A DNA stretch of 64,000 nt from Ignavibacteria bacterium (GCA_019912545.1 JAIOIK010000128.1:1-64000), one strand, 5' to 3'. Positions 29,457 to 39,906 are shown, counted from the stretch's first letter. Numbers and translations: made by a program. Notes: generated from the sequence alone by a model not told the origin.

Positions 29457-29541
29457 CCTGCATTGAAGAGATTTACAGGTTCAATGAAAAATATTGTATT
29501 AAAGTAATTCACAATTAATCCACAATCTCTTATATTTGTAT

Positions 29542-29787
29542 ATGACAAAAGTAAAATTCCTGAAGCTTTTTGCGATGATAGAAATGCTCTCGGCAGTTGT
29601 TTTCATTTCTCTTGCTGTGATATTCTATATATCTAAGGAAGCAATAGGAAATGATATGATGATTCCGGGAATATTTGGATTCATAGGATTATGTTCTGTT
29701 ATAGCTGTTCCGGTGATACTGAAGATCGCAAAGAAGCAGGGTGCTGTAGTTACTGAAATGAATACTAAACAAATCAACATTGAATAA
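29542..29787 (+). CDS. Small membrane protein, hypothetical
   Basis: Two predicted TM segments; stop overlaps the start of the next gene. Confidence 0.6.
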   Translation: MTKVKFLKLFAMIEMLSAVVFISLAVIFYISKEAIGNDMMIPGIFGFIGLCSVIAVPVILKIAKKQGAVVTEMNTKQINIE

Positions 29788-30268
29788 AAACCTGAAAGTC
29801 CTCAAATTCGTTGCATTTGGAATGCTCTCCGCAAGTATAGTCTTAATTATAATGGGAGTATATTTCTACACCAAAGAAGATGCATTCCTTAAAGAGTGTA
29901 AACTCATCAAATGCCGTATAGAAAAGATCGAGGAGAAAAGGCTTGGCAAAGCTACGTTGACTTTCAGGGAAGTAAACGGCAATTATCCCCCATTTGAGTA
30001 TAAAATAGAATATGATGCTTCCGAAGACGAGCTTGGATATGCTGAAAATGAAGTGCACGATGTTTATTATTATTCAAAAGATGTAAGCCGCTCTGAAATA
30101 AAAGATTTTTTCATAAATCATTTAACGTCATTTATACTGATAATCATTGGCTTTGCATTTATGATGGATTTCCCTGTTATGCTGTTTGTTATCAGCCTTC
30201 AGAAAAAGAAACAGTCGCCTGTTCAACAGGGTTACCAGGAATTGAAAGATCAGATAATAAGCGAATAA
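29780..30268 (+). CDS. Membrane protein, DUF3592-like
   Basis: Two TM segments flanking a soluble domain (CKLIKCRIEKIEE...DVYYYSKDVSRSEI); coupled TTGAATAA overlap. Confidence 0.6.
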   Translation: MNKNLKVLKFVAFGMLSASIVLIIMGVYFYTKEDAFLKECKLIKCRIEKIEEKRLGKATLTFREVNGNYPPFEYKIEYDASEDELGYAENEVHDVYYYSKDVSRSEIKDFFINHLTSFILIIIGFAFMMDFPVMLFVISLQKKKQSPVQQGYQELKDQIISE

Positions 30269-30275
30269 GTCTTCA

Positions 30276-30299
30276 GTCAAAGGCATGCCTTTGACCTAC
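30276..30299 (-). repeat. Second GTAG-headed palindrome (GTAGGTCAAAGGCATGCCTTTGAC)
   Basis: Perfect 20-nt palindrome preceded by GTAG on the minus strand. Confidence 0.75.
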
Positions 30300-30402
30300 T
30301 AGCGATGGATACCTTTGCATGTTTTTTTAAGCAAATATTCTCAGCAGATTGTCACACGTGTATTTTTCGGACTGTCTAAGTTATAAACAAAACCGGAAAT
30401 AC

Positions 30403-30873
30403 ATGAAAAAACTCAAATTAGCCCTCCTAATTAAACTACTATTTTGCTCTATGATAATCTCTCAGGTAAACCTGAAACAGGAAACAGATGCCCTAAAACA
30501 AGTTGATATTGATTTCTCAAATCTATCTAAAGAAAAAGGAATGCGTGTTGCTTTCCTTGAGTATGCTGCCGAGAACAGCGTATTATTAAAGCCCTTCATG
30601 ATGCCCGTTGTTGGCTATGAGAATGTGAAGAAATTCCTTGAAGATGGCGATGATACAGGATTTACGCTGACATGGAGTCCATTATTCGGAGACGTAAGCG
30701 CCTCAGGGGAACTTGGTTATACTTACGGCATATATGAAATGCTCACAAAAAACGAAGCTGGAAAAGATGTAGTTAGAAAAGGTACTTACGTATCCATTTG
30801 GAAGAAGAACTCAGAAGGGAAATGGAAATTCACTCTTGATACAGGTAATCCGGGAATAGAACCGAAGCAGTGA
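30403..30873 (+). CDS. Exported SnoaL/DUF4440-like protein
   Basis: Signal peptide from ATG 30403; short NTF2-like domain (TYGIYEMLTKNEAGKDVVRKGTYVSIWKKNSEGKWKFTLDTGNPG). Confidence 0.65.
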   Translation: MKKLKLALLIKLLFCSMIISQVNLKQETDALKQVDIDFSNLSKEKGMRVAFLEYAAENSVLLKPFMMPVVGYENVKKFLEDGDDTGFTLTWSPLFGDVSASGELGYTYGIYEMLTKNEAGKDVVRKGTYVSIWKKNSEGKWKFTLDTGNPGIEPKQ

Positions 30874-30943
30874 AGTAGTAATAACAGTGTGTCTCTTCTA
30901 AGCTTGAAGGAGATTCAGGAAGAAGTAAATTCCTATTCTAGCG

Positions 30944-30970
30944 GAGTCCCCCATCCACCGGAGGGGACTC
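30944..30970. repeat. Hairpin GAGTCCCC...GGGGACTC
   Basis: 8-bp perfect inverted repeat. Confidence 0.6.
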
Positions 30971-31045
30971 AGCGATATTCTTTTCAGAGTCACTTTCAGG
31001 ACACTTTGAAGTAACTAAACTTTTCCCAAAACTGCTTTTAGCGGA

Positions 31046-31447
31046 TTATTGACCTGAGACAACAACTTCAACTTTAATCCTGTCCGGATCTTCAAAAAAT
31101 ACGGCAAAATAATCCTTTCCACCTGCGTAAGGATGTTTATCCGGATAAAGGATATTAACACCCTTTTCCCTGAGTTCAAGCGTAAGCTCTTCTATAAATT
31201 CCTTTGAATTGCAATGAAATGCCAAATGATTTAATCCAGTGTTTTTTCGGTTATAAGGAAATTCAAGATATTTCTCTTCAGTCTGCACAAATACAATGTA
31301 AGTATCACCAAGTAAGAAACTGATACCGGAATCCCATTTTTGAGAAACGACATAGTTAAACTTCTCCGTCAGCAGCCAGTGCCAGAAAGCAATGGTTTTA
31401 TCCAGGTCTGAGACATATATTTCAACGTGATGTAATGTTCCATTCAT
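31046..31447 (-). CDS. VOC (glyoxalase/bleomycin-resistance) family protein
   Basis: LHHVEIYVSDLDKTIAFWHWLL...GLNHLAFHC...FFEDPDRIKVEVV. Confidence 0.88.
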   Translation of the reverse strand: MNGTLHHVEIYVSDLDKTIAFWHWLLTEKFNYVVSQKWDSGISFLLGDTYIVFVQTEEKYLEFPYNRKNTGLNHLAFHCNSKEFIEELTLELREKGVNILYPDKHPYAGGKDYFAVFFEDPDRIKVEVVVSGQ

Positions 31448-31533
31448 AATTTTACAGGAAATGTCATTTACAAACTGAATATTAAAAATAATAATAACTT
31501 CTGAATTAAAAAAATGTAAAATATAAACAAAAA

Positions 31534-31566
31534 AAACAGAGCCCTTTTATTGAGACTCTGTTTTTA
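31534..31566. terminator. Bidirectional terminator-like hairpin
   Basis: AAACAGAG...CTCTGTTTTT. Confidence 0.7.
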
Positions 31567-31591
31567 AATAATTTGTTTTTGCAGTAAAAAC

Positions 31592-31617
31592 GAACAAGGG
31601 GTTGCAACCCCTTGTTC
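31592..31617. repeat. 26-nt perfect palindrome GAACAAGGGGTTGCAACCCCTTGTTC
   Basis: Self-complementary over its full length. Confidence 0.9.
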
Positions 31618-31629
31618 CGGCAATTGAGC

Positions 31630-34600
31630 CTAATCCGTTATTTCAATCTTAAGTTCTTCGCTTGAGCCCATAACATCCGGGTAGTACATGAGCATTCCGG
31701 TTGCGGGTATAACATTGTAACTTCCCGGTATCTGTGCCCGCATTATATAGGTGAACTCGTATGTATCACCATACAAATATGTTGCGAAGAAAGTTACACG
31801 GTTATCGCGGATATCTTTATCGGCATACCACCATCTCCACCAGTAATAATCCCATCCGCTGTAATCTTTTTCTTCCTCAATAGTATAAGCCCAGTCATCC
31901 TTTATTACTTCGCAGCCTGCGGGAATAGGATCTTCAAGCATAAAGTACTGCAGGTCTTTATCTTTGGCTTCAACTCTTACCTTAACCAGAATTTCGTCAC
32001 CGGATTTAACACTGCCGTCGAAGAATCTTTTGCGGTAAGTAATTTTATTATCTTCGCCGTACTTGCTGTATTTTTCCAGCTTGAAGTATTCTTTCTGTAC
32101 CCTGAATCCATTTTCACGCGGCTGGATCTTTCCTTCGCTTGTATAGTATCTCAGATCAGTTGATATATATACCTTACCTTCGCCGCTTTTTTCTATCTTG
32201 ATGTCATTCTGCCCTGCCTTAAGCTTAGAGCCCTCGATAACAAACTTCAGGTCTTTTAAGAATACATCTTCCCTTGTCATCTTCTTATCGAGTATCATTT
32301 CGCCGTTAACATACAGCTTCACAGTATAATCAGGTTCCAGCTCTTTTGAGGCTTTCAGGTAATCGACCATTGCATAGATAATAAATGCTGTTGACTGAGT
32401 ATTCCACCAGCTGCCACCCTGGCGCTGCTGCATAAGCCATCTTATGGCTTTATTCATAAGTTCAGGGTTATCCTTCATACTGCTCGGCTCAGCAAGAAGC
32501 GCCTTAACAGCCATTGCAGTTGTTTGCACTTTATCATCCTGCCATGAATAATGCCAGGTCTTGCCGCCCCAGTAAGAACCCGACTCTCCCATTTCCTGAA
32601 CATGGCTAACAAGTAATTTTGAATATTTCATTGCAGTTTCTTTATCACCAATGTTGCTTGCTGCCATAGAAAGCAGCGCAACAGCATAATCATTCAATTC
32701 AGCTTTACTCAGTATTTCAAACTGCTCTTCAAAAAGCTTTGTATCTTTGCCTTCTGCATATGATAGAGCGTAAAGCATATATGCCCTGGTAGATGCATCA
32801 AGGACCTCATTCTGGAGCTGAGTTTTGATAGCAGTAATACCTTTCTTATATACATCCTGTCTTACGGGGTAACCTGCAGAATTACCAAGAGTTAATCCAT
32901 ACACAACATAAGCTGTCATGAACGGATTGCTCTGGTCATTTGTCCACCAGCCCCAGCCGCCATCATAATGCTGCATTGAGTACAACCTGTTATATCCCGC
33001 ATCAACCATTTTAGGCAGGTCCTTTTTAGTAGCTTCACTGATAGGAGCATTCAGGTCCTTAAATGCATTTGCGACAATTACTGTTGGCATAAAACGGCTC
33101 ATAGTTTGTTCAACGCAGCCGTAGGGATAGCCAACAAGTTCATCAAGCGCTGTAAGCATTGTAGAAGCAAGTGAAGGCGCCACATTCAGTGTAAGCTTAG
33201 TGCTGCGAAGATCAGTGTATTCCGGAATATTAACAAACTTATAATCCGATTTATTTGCATCAGAAATATCCATCGATTGGTAACTTGCAAGCTTCAAACC
33301 GTGCGGCTGCAGCGGCACTTTCAGCTCAACAGCATCAGATTCTTCGTTAGTGAGTGCAGTTGCAGTAAGCTTTGCAAATCCCATTGGGTCATTTACTTTT
33401 ACACGCCAGTCAATGCGTTTTTCTTCATTCTTACCCATCGTAAAGACTTTTTCGTTTGAGTCACCAATAATTTCAAGATTTTCTGTCTTAAGGCTAAGCT
33501 TTGTTTCCTTTTCAGTTTCAAGATAATTGTGAACAATTGTTGAGATAGTCACTTCATCATTTTGCTGGAAGAACCTTGGAGTTTCCATCCTTACAAGCAG
33601 GTCTTTCCTGGTAATAATTGTATTTACATTCTGGCCAACTTTTGTATCATCAGTTATGACCCTTGAAGTAATTCTCCATGAAGTTAAATTATCGGGGAAT
33701 TTTACCTGGACAGTAGCGTAACCGTTTTCGTCGGTTGTAACCGTGGGCTGCCACATGATAGCGTCCCGGAAATCACTTCTTACCTCAGCATCAATAAACC
33801 TTCCGCCCTCTTCACTATCCTTATCGGCGAAAAAATCGCCTTTAGATTCTTTTTTCATTTTTTCATCTTCTGTTTTGGGGGCATTCATTGTTTTGGTTTC
33901 ATCATTTGATCTTCCATTTCGCAATGAAACTTCACCAGTTACCACGGACTGCTGAGAAACCTGAAAATCATCCGTCAAGCCATCCATTACAAGTCCGCCA
34001 GTAGTGCTCTTGAGGTTCACTTCAATCGTTTTTCCTTTAATTACGTTGAGGTCCCTATCGCTTTCTTTGGACCTCTTATTCTTCATCACTCCAATGGTAT
34101 AACTTCCTTCGGGAAGCTTAAACTCATAGCTGCCGTCTTCACCTGTAGTTGCCGCCACGAAATCACCATCTATAATAATTGTAGCATACGGCATTGCGTT
34201 GCCATTTTTATCAGTAAGCCTGCCTTTGATAGTACCAAGCTCACTATCTCTAAGTGATTTAACATCAAACCGCTCGTATATCGTGATCAGTCTGGAATAG
34301 CTGTAATATGAATATGCATTACTGTAATGAACGCTTACTGTATTCCATTTAGGAGCGTAGAAGTAACTCTTAATATCCTTTACGGCATCCGGTTTTATTG
34401 CATAAATACTTTCATCAACTATACCAATGGATACTTCGGCATTTCTTACTGGATTGCCATCTTTATCCGTCACTCTTACTGAAACAGTACCTTCTTCTTT
34501 AGGTTTATAAGTTGTTTTGTCTGTGCCAATGTTTACCGTGAGGAATTTCTTTTCGGGCATAACCATAACGCTTTTGCTTGCGGAATAAAACTGTCCCCCG

Positions 34601-36690
34601 CTTACATAAGATACCGAAATATAGAAATTCGGAGTCGCATTTTCTTCAACCGGAATTTCAATTAACTTCGAAGTCCCGTCTATTTTTTCTACTTTATAGG
34701 AGAGTATATTGTCATTTTGAGTTGTGATAAGAACATTCGCCCCGGGAGTTGTTGTAACTATCAGCGCTTTGCAAACTTCTCCCGGTTTGTATGAATCTTT
34801 ATCAGGAAATATCTGAACTGCCCCTGACTGATTGTACCACCACCACATATCCCCTTTGGATACATAGCAGTAAGTTTCCTCAGTTACTTTTTTGCCGCGG
34901 GTATCGTATGAACTTACTTCAATTGAATAGTACCCTTCGCCTGCAGCGTCAAAAGTGGCAGTGCCCATACCCATATTATTTGTGTTGCCGCTAACAGTTG
35001 TGACATATTCTTTTTCCTGCTTATAATTCGGGTATCCGCCCCATGTAACTCTGTTTACAACAGCTTCAAATTTTACATCACGCGGTTTTTCGCTGAAATC
35101 CATAGCGCGGATTTCGAGAGTAATTTTTTCATCCGGTTTGTACAGGTATTTATCCGCTTTGGCAGTCAGGAAGAAATCAGCCCTTGTGACATAAACGGTC
35201 TGTGTAGAGGATATCTCACGCCTGGATTTATCTGTAACTTTAGCCTGAATGATATAAATAAAATCCGTTTCATAAGTTCTATCGTTATCATAATACCACC
35301 AGTACTTATACTTTGATTTAAAGTCTTCTTTAATTGAATAATCGAAATCAAACCTGCCTTCTTTATTCAGTTTGCCGGTTCCGCTGTAAATGAAATCTGC
35401 ATTATTAAATTTCTGATTATCATCCTGGTTGGCATAATATTCTTCATACCACCATTTATATTCGCTGAAGTACCACCATGGTTTGTAGAATGTCTTTTTA
35501 TAAACATTGTATTCAACCTCAGCATCTTGCACTGCGCTGCCGAAATAATAATCAGCCTGCACTACTCCTTTGATATTATCACCATTAGTGTACTGGTCTT
35601 TATCAAGAGTAATGCCTACCTTATATTCGGGCTTCTTATATTCTTCAACAAAAAATGAACCGGTGTATTCCTGGTCTTTATCAAGCGAGGCGTAAATAAA
35701 ATACTGCCCCAGAGCAGCATTTTCTTCGATAAAGAACTCGCCGTTAAAACTTCCGTTTGAATTTGTTCTAACTACCTGTTTGAAAACTTCGGCATTCTTC
35801 GAATCTTTAATCTTAACTGTGATATCTTTATCGGGATAGTTATCAAATCCGCCGGAAGCTGTTTTCCTGATAGTTCCTTTGAACTCAACCTTACTTTTAG
35901 GCCTGTAAACCGGCTGAGAAGGATATATATAGACGGTGTACATATTGGCTCCATAACCAAAATATAAATATGGATCAGAGACAGCGATATCATCACCTTT
36001 TCTGCCGATAATTAAAGGATAGGAAACACTGTTTTCTGCGGCATACTGCCTGTCAACATCCTCAACTGATTTATAGAAAAGTCCGCCAAGAGTTTTACCA
36101 ACACCAATTTTTTTCGTTCCGATAAAAAATGACAGATCTACATCGTTAATCGGTTCACCGGTTTTTTTATCAACCGTATATGCAAGCAGTGCATTATTTG
36201 AAGCTTCGGTAATTGTGCCAATATCGGTAACAAAAAATCCGGTATAAGCCACTTTATTTTTATAGGATACTCTTATAACAAATGCGCCTTTTTCCTTCGG
36301 CTTATAAGTGATTGTTTCGTAGCTGTAATAATAATTATCAGAGCCTTCTACTTTCAATTTCTTATTGAAGTTATCCACTTCATCGCACATCGATAGCAGA
36401 TTCAGGCTGTCTTTACTCAAAACATCAATTTGAGAGTTAGATAATTGACGGGAAAAAAATCCCTCAATATCCCTTATTTTATATACCTTAAAATTAAATT
36501 CAGTATTCTTTTTCAGGTAATAAGCATAAACATTTACAGATACTTCATCACCTGAAGAATACATATTATTTGTGTAAACCGTGAACGACATATTATATTC
36601 ATCCCAGTCATTCTGTGAAAATGATTGGAGCGGGTATAATAATGCCAATAATACTATCCCCAGTAAGCTTAATTTGATCTTGTTAAACAT
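31630..36690 (-). CDS. Bacterial alpha-2-macroglobulin-family protein
   Basis: Signal peptide, MG domains, thioester motif GCVEQ, terpenoid-cyclase-like domain, internal carboxypeptidase-regulatory-like domain. Confidence 0.9.
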   Translation of the reverse strand: MFNKIKLSLLGIVLLALLYPLQSFSQNDWDEYNMSFTVYTNNMYSSGDEVSVNVYAYYLKKNTEFNFKVYKIRDIEGFFSRQLSNSQIDVLSKDSLNLLSMCDEVDNFNKKLKVEGSDNYYYSYETITYKPKEKGAFVIRVSYKNKVAYTGFFVTDIGTITEASNNALLAYTVDKKTGEPINDVDLSFFIGTKKIGVGKTLGGLFYKSVEDVDRQYAAENSVSYPLIIGRKGDDIAVSDPYLYFGYGANMYTVYIYPSQPVYRPKSKVEFKGTIRKTASGGFDNYPDKDITVKIKDSKNAEVFKQVVRTNSNGSFNGEFFIEENAALGQYFIYASLDKDQEYTGSFFVEEYKKPEYKVGITLDKDQYTNGDNIKGVVQADYYFGSAVQDAEVEYNVYKKTFYKPWWYFSEYKWWYEEYYANQDDNQKFNNADFIYSGTGKLNKEGRFDFDYSIKEDFKSKYKYWWYYDNDRTYETDFIYIIQAKVTDKSRREISSTQTVYVTRADFFLTAKADKYLYKPDEKITLEIRAMDFSEKPRDVKFEAVVNRVTWGGYPNYKQEKEYVTTVSGNTNNMGMGTATFDAAGEGYYSIEVSSYDTRGKKVTEETYCYVSKGDMWWWYNQSGAVQIFPDKDSYKPGEVCKALIVTTTPGANVLITTQNDNILSYKVEKIDGTSKLIEIPVEENATPNFYISVSYVSGGQFYSASKSVMVMPEKKFLTVNIGTDKTTYKPKEEGTVSVRVTDKDGNPVRNAEVSIGIVDESIYAIKPDAVKDIKSYFYAPKWNTVSVHYSNAYSYYSYSRLITIYERFDVKSLRDSELGTIKGRLTDKNGNAMPYATIIIDGDFVAATTGEDGSYEFKLPEGSYTIGVMKNKRSKESDRDLNVIKGKTIEVNLKSTTGGLVMDGLTDDFQVSQQSVVTGEVSLRNGRSNDETKTMNAPKTEDEKMKKESKGDFFADKDSEEGGRFIDAEVRSDFRDAIMWQPTVTTDENGYATVQVKFPDNLTSWRITSRVITDDTKVGQNVNTIITRKDLLVRMETPRFFQQNDEVTISTIVHNYLETEKETKLSLKTENLEIIGDSNEKVFTMGKNEEKRIDWRVKVNDPMGFAKLTATALTNEESDAVELKVPLQPHGLKLASYQSMDISDANKSDYKFVNIPEYTDLRSTKLTLNVAPSLASTMLTALDELVGYPYGCVEQTMSRFMPTVIVANAFKDLNAPISEATKKDLPKMVDAGYNRLYSMQHYDGGWGWWTNDQSNPFMTAYVVYGLTLGNSAGYPVRQDVYKKGITAIKTQLQNEVLDASTRAYMLYALSYAEGKDTKLFEEQFEILSKAELNDYAVALLSMAASNIGDKETAMKYSKLLVSHVQEMGESGSYWGGKTWHYSWQDDKVQTTAMAVKALLAEPSSMKDNPELMNKAIRWLMQQRQGGSWWNTQSTAFIIYAMVDYLKASKELEPDYTVKLYVNGEMILDKKMTREDVFLKDLKFVIEGSKLKAGQNDIKIEKSGEGKVYISTDLRYYTSEGKIQPRENGFRVQKEYFKLEKYSKYGEDNKITYRKRFFDGSVKSGDEILVKVRVEAKDKDLQYFMLEDPIPAGCEVIKDDWAYTIEEEKDYSGWDYYWWRWWYADKDIRDNRVTFFATYLYGDTYEFTYIMRAQIPGSYNVIPATGMLMYYPDVMGSSEELKIEITD

Positions 36691-36849
36691 GATATCTCTC
36701 CTTTAGTAAATAAGCAATTCTTTACTTTATTATATACAAATTTAGAGAAAATGTTCCCAAATTAGTGTGATAAATTAGTTTACTGAAAATTAAATGATTT
36801 AAAGTTAAATTGCAGGTTTACGGCAAATAAAAGGAAGCAATAACACTAT

Positions 36850-38826
36850 ATGCTATCAGTTTCAGATATTACGGTACAATACGGCTCAAGGAAGCTTTTT
36901 GAAGGGGTTTCTTTCATTGTTAACCCAAGGGACAGGATCGGCCTGGTAGGCTCTAACGGCGCGGGTAAATCAACTTTGCTTAAGATCATCGCCGGACAAA
37001 CGGAGCCTGATAAGGGCGATATTGCGCTTTCAAAACACACTACCGTAGGCTACCTTCCGCAGGATGGTATCGCATTTGAGGGTAAATCTATCTATGAAGA
37101 AGTTTATTCAGGCGTTGGCGATATTTCAGCACTAAAAGATGAACTGGAAGAAGTTCATAAAGAACTTGAAACCCACCCGGATCATACTTCGGATGATTAC
37201 ATGGAGCTGATCGAAAAGCTGGGCGAGCTGCAGCATAAGTTCGAGGACCTGGATGGATTCAGGATTAAATCAAATATTGAAAAGATACTAGAAGGACTTG
37301 GATTTCATTCAAAGGATTTTGACAGGCTGACTGACGAATTTTCAGGCGGATGGCAAATGAGGATAGCCATGGCTAAGCTTCTGCTCAAAAAGCCTTCGGT
37401 ACTGCTTCTTGATGAGCCGACAAATCATTTGGATATTGAATCTCTTATCTGGGTAGAGGATTTTCTGAAATCATACGAAGGGGCAATAATACTTGTTTCG
37501 CATGACAGGACATTTCTTGACAATATTTCGAATAAAACAATTGAAATTTATGCCGGTAAGGTTACGATTTATAACGGTAATTATTCATATTACGTAACGG
37601 AAAAAGATATCCGGAAAGAACTGCTCTTTAAAAGCTATGATAATCAGCAGCGTTACTTAAAGCAGCAGACACAATTTATAACGAGATTTCGCTCTAAAGC
37701 ATCAAAGGCAAGCAGTGTTCAAAGCAGAATCAAGCAGCTTGATAAGATCGATCTGATTGAAATTGAAGATGAAGAGTCCGCGATTCACTTTAATTTTCCG
37801 CCTGCCACACATTCAGGCAGAAAGGTTTTTGAACTCAAGAATGTTTCAAAGAGCTATGGAGATAATCTTGTGCTTAAAGGTGTAAACTTAGAAATTGAGC
37901 GTGGCGATAAAATAGGGCTTGTTGGAGTAAACGGTGCGGGTAAATCTACATTGGCAAGAATTATTCGGGGAACTGAAGATATTCAGCATGGTACAAGAAA
38001 GCTGGGTTTCCAGGTTGCACTTGAGTATTACAGCCAGCACCAGGCAGATTCACTTGACCCCGGCAATAATGTACTCGGCACACTTGATAGTGTTGCAACA
38101 GGTGATGTAAGAAAGCAGCTAAGGACAATACTCGGGAGCTTCTTATTCCGTGGCGATGATGTTTTCAAACAAGTATCGGTACTTTCCGGCGGGGAGAAAT
38201 CCAGGCTTGCGCTTGCGACAATGCTTCTGAAGTCGAGTAACTTCCTGGTACTTGATGAACCGACTAACCATCTGGATATGAATTCCAAGAAAGTGCTTAT
38301 GGATTCATTACGCGATTACGGCGGCACAATTCTGATCATTTCACATGACCGTGAATTTTTAGACGGCATTGTGAATAAAATTATTGAAGTAAAAGACAGG
38401 AACATTAAAACATACCTGGGTAATTGCTCTTACTTCCTTATGAAAAAGGAGGAAGAAAAAACTGCATCAAGTTCATCAAAGACTTTAAAGAAAAGCGAAG
38501 CTAAACCACAGGGGATTAATGGAACAGTCAAAAAGACAAAAGAGCAAAAAAGACAGGAAGCAGAAGCAAGAAACAAGATGTACGGCGTTTTAAAGCCTTT
38601 AAGAGACAAAGTTCACAAGATAGAAAAAGCTATTAAACTAAAAGAAGACAAGCTGCGCGACCTGGATAGAATGATGGAAGCGGCTGATTTTTACAAGAAT
38701 GCGGATAAGGCGGCCAAAACTACTCATGAATACAAACTCCTGAAAGATAATTTAAGTAAACTCTATGAAGAATGGACTCTTGAAACGGGTAAGATGAGTG
38801 AACTTGAGCAAAGTATCCAGAAATAA
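36850..38826 (+). CDS. ABC-F family ATP-binding protein
   Basis: Two Walker A/B + signature (LSGGE) modules; C-terminal coiled coil. Confidence 0.93.
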   Translation: MLSVSDITVQYGSRKLFEGVSFIVNPRDRIGLVGSNGAGKSTLLKIIAGQTEPDKGDIALSKHTTVGYLPQDGIAFEGKSIYEEVYSGVGDISALKDELEEVHKELETHPDHTSDDYMELIEKLGELQHKFEDLDGFRIKSNIEKILEGLGFHSKDFDRLTDEFSGGWQMRIAMAKLLLKKPSVLLLDEPTNHLDIESLIWVEDFLKSYEGAIILVSHDRTFLDNISNKTIEIYAGKVTIYNGNYSYYVTEKDIRKELLFKSYDNQQRYLKQQTQFITRFRSKASKASSVQSRIKQLDKIDLIEIEDEESAIHFNFPPATHSGRKVFELKNVSKSYGDNLVLKGVNLEIERGDKIGLVGVNGAGKSTLARIIRGTEDIQHGTRKLGFQVALEYYSQHQADSLDPGNNVLGTLDSVATGDVRKQLRTILGSFLFRGDDVFKQVSVLSGGEKSRLALATMLLKSSNFLVLDEPTNHLDMNSKKVLMDSLRDYGGTILIISHDREFLDGIVNKIIEVKDRNIKTYLGNCSYFLMKKEEEKTASSSSKTLKKSEAKPQGINGTVKKTKEQKRQEAEARNKMYGVLKPLRDKVHKIEKAIKLKEDKLRDLDRMMEAADFYKNADKAAKTTHEYKLLKDNLSKLYEEWTLETGKMSELEQSIQK

Positions 38827-38839
38827 CATATAGATTTAA

Positions 38840-39694
38840 ATGAAGATAGGAAATTATAAATTACACTCTGTACAAACCGGTTTATTCAGGCTTGATGGCG
38901 GCGCGATGTTTGGTGTTGTACCGAAACCCCTTTGGTCAAAGACCAATCCCGCTGATGATAGAAACCGGATAGACATGTGCATGAGGTCGCTTCTGCTTGT
39001 TTCTGCGGATAAAAAGATAATAATAGATAACGGAGTAGGTTATAAACTCAGCGATAAATTAAACGATATATACGGAGTCGATCACTCTAAATTCACTATG
39101 GAGCATGAGCTTAAAACTCTAGGCTATAGCACAAATGATATTACAGATGTAATTTTAACCCATTTACATTTTGATCACGCAGGTGGTTCTACAAAAACAA
39201 ACGAAAATGGAAAACTGAGCCTGATGTTCCCAAACGCAATATGTCATCTTCAGAAGAAGCACTGGGAGTGGGGACAAAATCCAAGCGAGCGTGATAAGGC
39301 AAGTTTTATGCCTGAAAACTATAATCCAATAAAAGAAGCCGGAAAGCTTCTTTTATATGACGGCGATACAAAGTTTGATGACACTATTAGTTTGCTTACC
39401 GTAAGCGGCCACACTCCTTTTATGCAGCTTGTTAAATTAAGTGATGATGAGAATACAATGCTGTTTACGGCTGATCTATTCCCTACGACTTCTCATATAC
39501 CTCTTGCATTCATAATGGGATATGATCTTTTCCCTTTAACTACGCTTGATGAGAAGAAGAAATTTCTCCCGCAGATAGTAAAAGAAAACTGGCTGTTATT
39601 CTTTGAGCATGATGCATTTACAGAAACATGCCGGGTTCAGCAGACAGAAAAGGGTTTTGCTGTGCATGATAAAATGGAATTAAAAAACCGGTAA
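38840..39694 (+). CDS. MBL-fold metallohydrolase
   Basis: THLHFDHAGG motif. Confidence 0.9.
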   Translation: MKIGNYKLHSVQTGLFRLDGGAMFGVVPKPLWSKTNPADDRNRIDMCMRSLLLVSADKKIIIDNGVGYKLSDKLNDIYGVDHSKFTMEHELKTLGYSTNDITDVILTHLHFDHAGGSTKTNENGKLSLMFPNAICHLQKKHWEWGQNPSERDKASFMPENYNPIKEAGKLLLYDGDTKFDDTISLLTVSGHTPFMQLVKLSDDENTMLFTADLFPTTSHIPLAFIMGYDLFPLTTLDEKKKFLPQIVKENWLLFFEHDAFTETCRVQQTEKGFAVHDKMELKNR

Positions 39695-39714
39695 ATTGTT
39701 ATTATATTAAACTA

Positions 39715-39882
39715 ATGAGGACACAAGAATTAAAAAATTCCATAATAGAACAGATAAACAAGATTGATGATGAAGATTTCTTAAAAGCACTTCTTATATT
39801 CATGAATAAACTCAAAGAAGGAACTACAGATTTTGATTTTTTTGAACATTATCAAAAGAAAAAGAAAAGCAAAAGCAAATAA
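39715..39882 (+). CDS. Small antitoxin-like protein (55 aa), not in ORF track
   Basis: ATG-TAA ORF MRTQELKNSIIEQINKIDDEDFLKALLIFMNKLKEGTTDFDFFEHYQKKKKSKSK. Confidence 0.5.
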   Translation: MRTQELKNSIIEQINKIDDEDFLKALLIFMNKLKEGTTDFDFFEHYQKKKKSKSK

Positions 39883-39906
39883 TTGATATTTATTAATGTA
39901 TTCCGA

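Noticed and set aside
33277-35996. Multiple short ORFs on both strands within the A2M gene
   Set aside because: Overlap a convincing 1686-aa CDS; composition looks like shadow frames.
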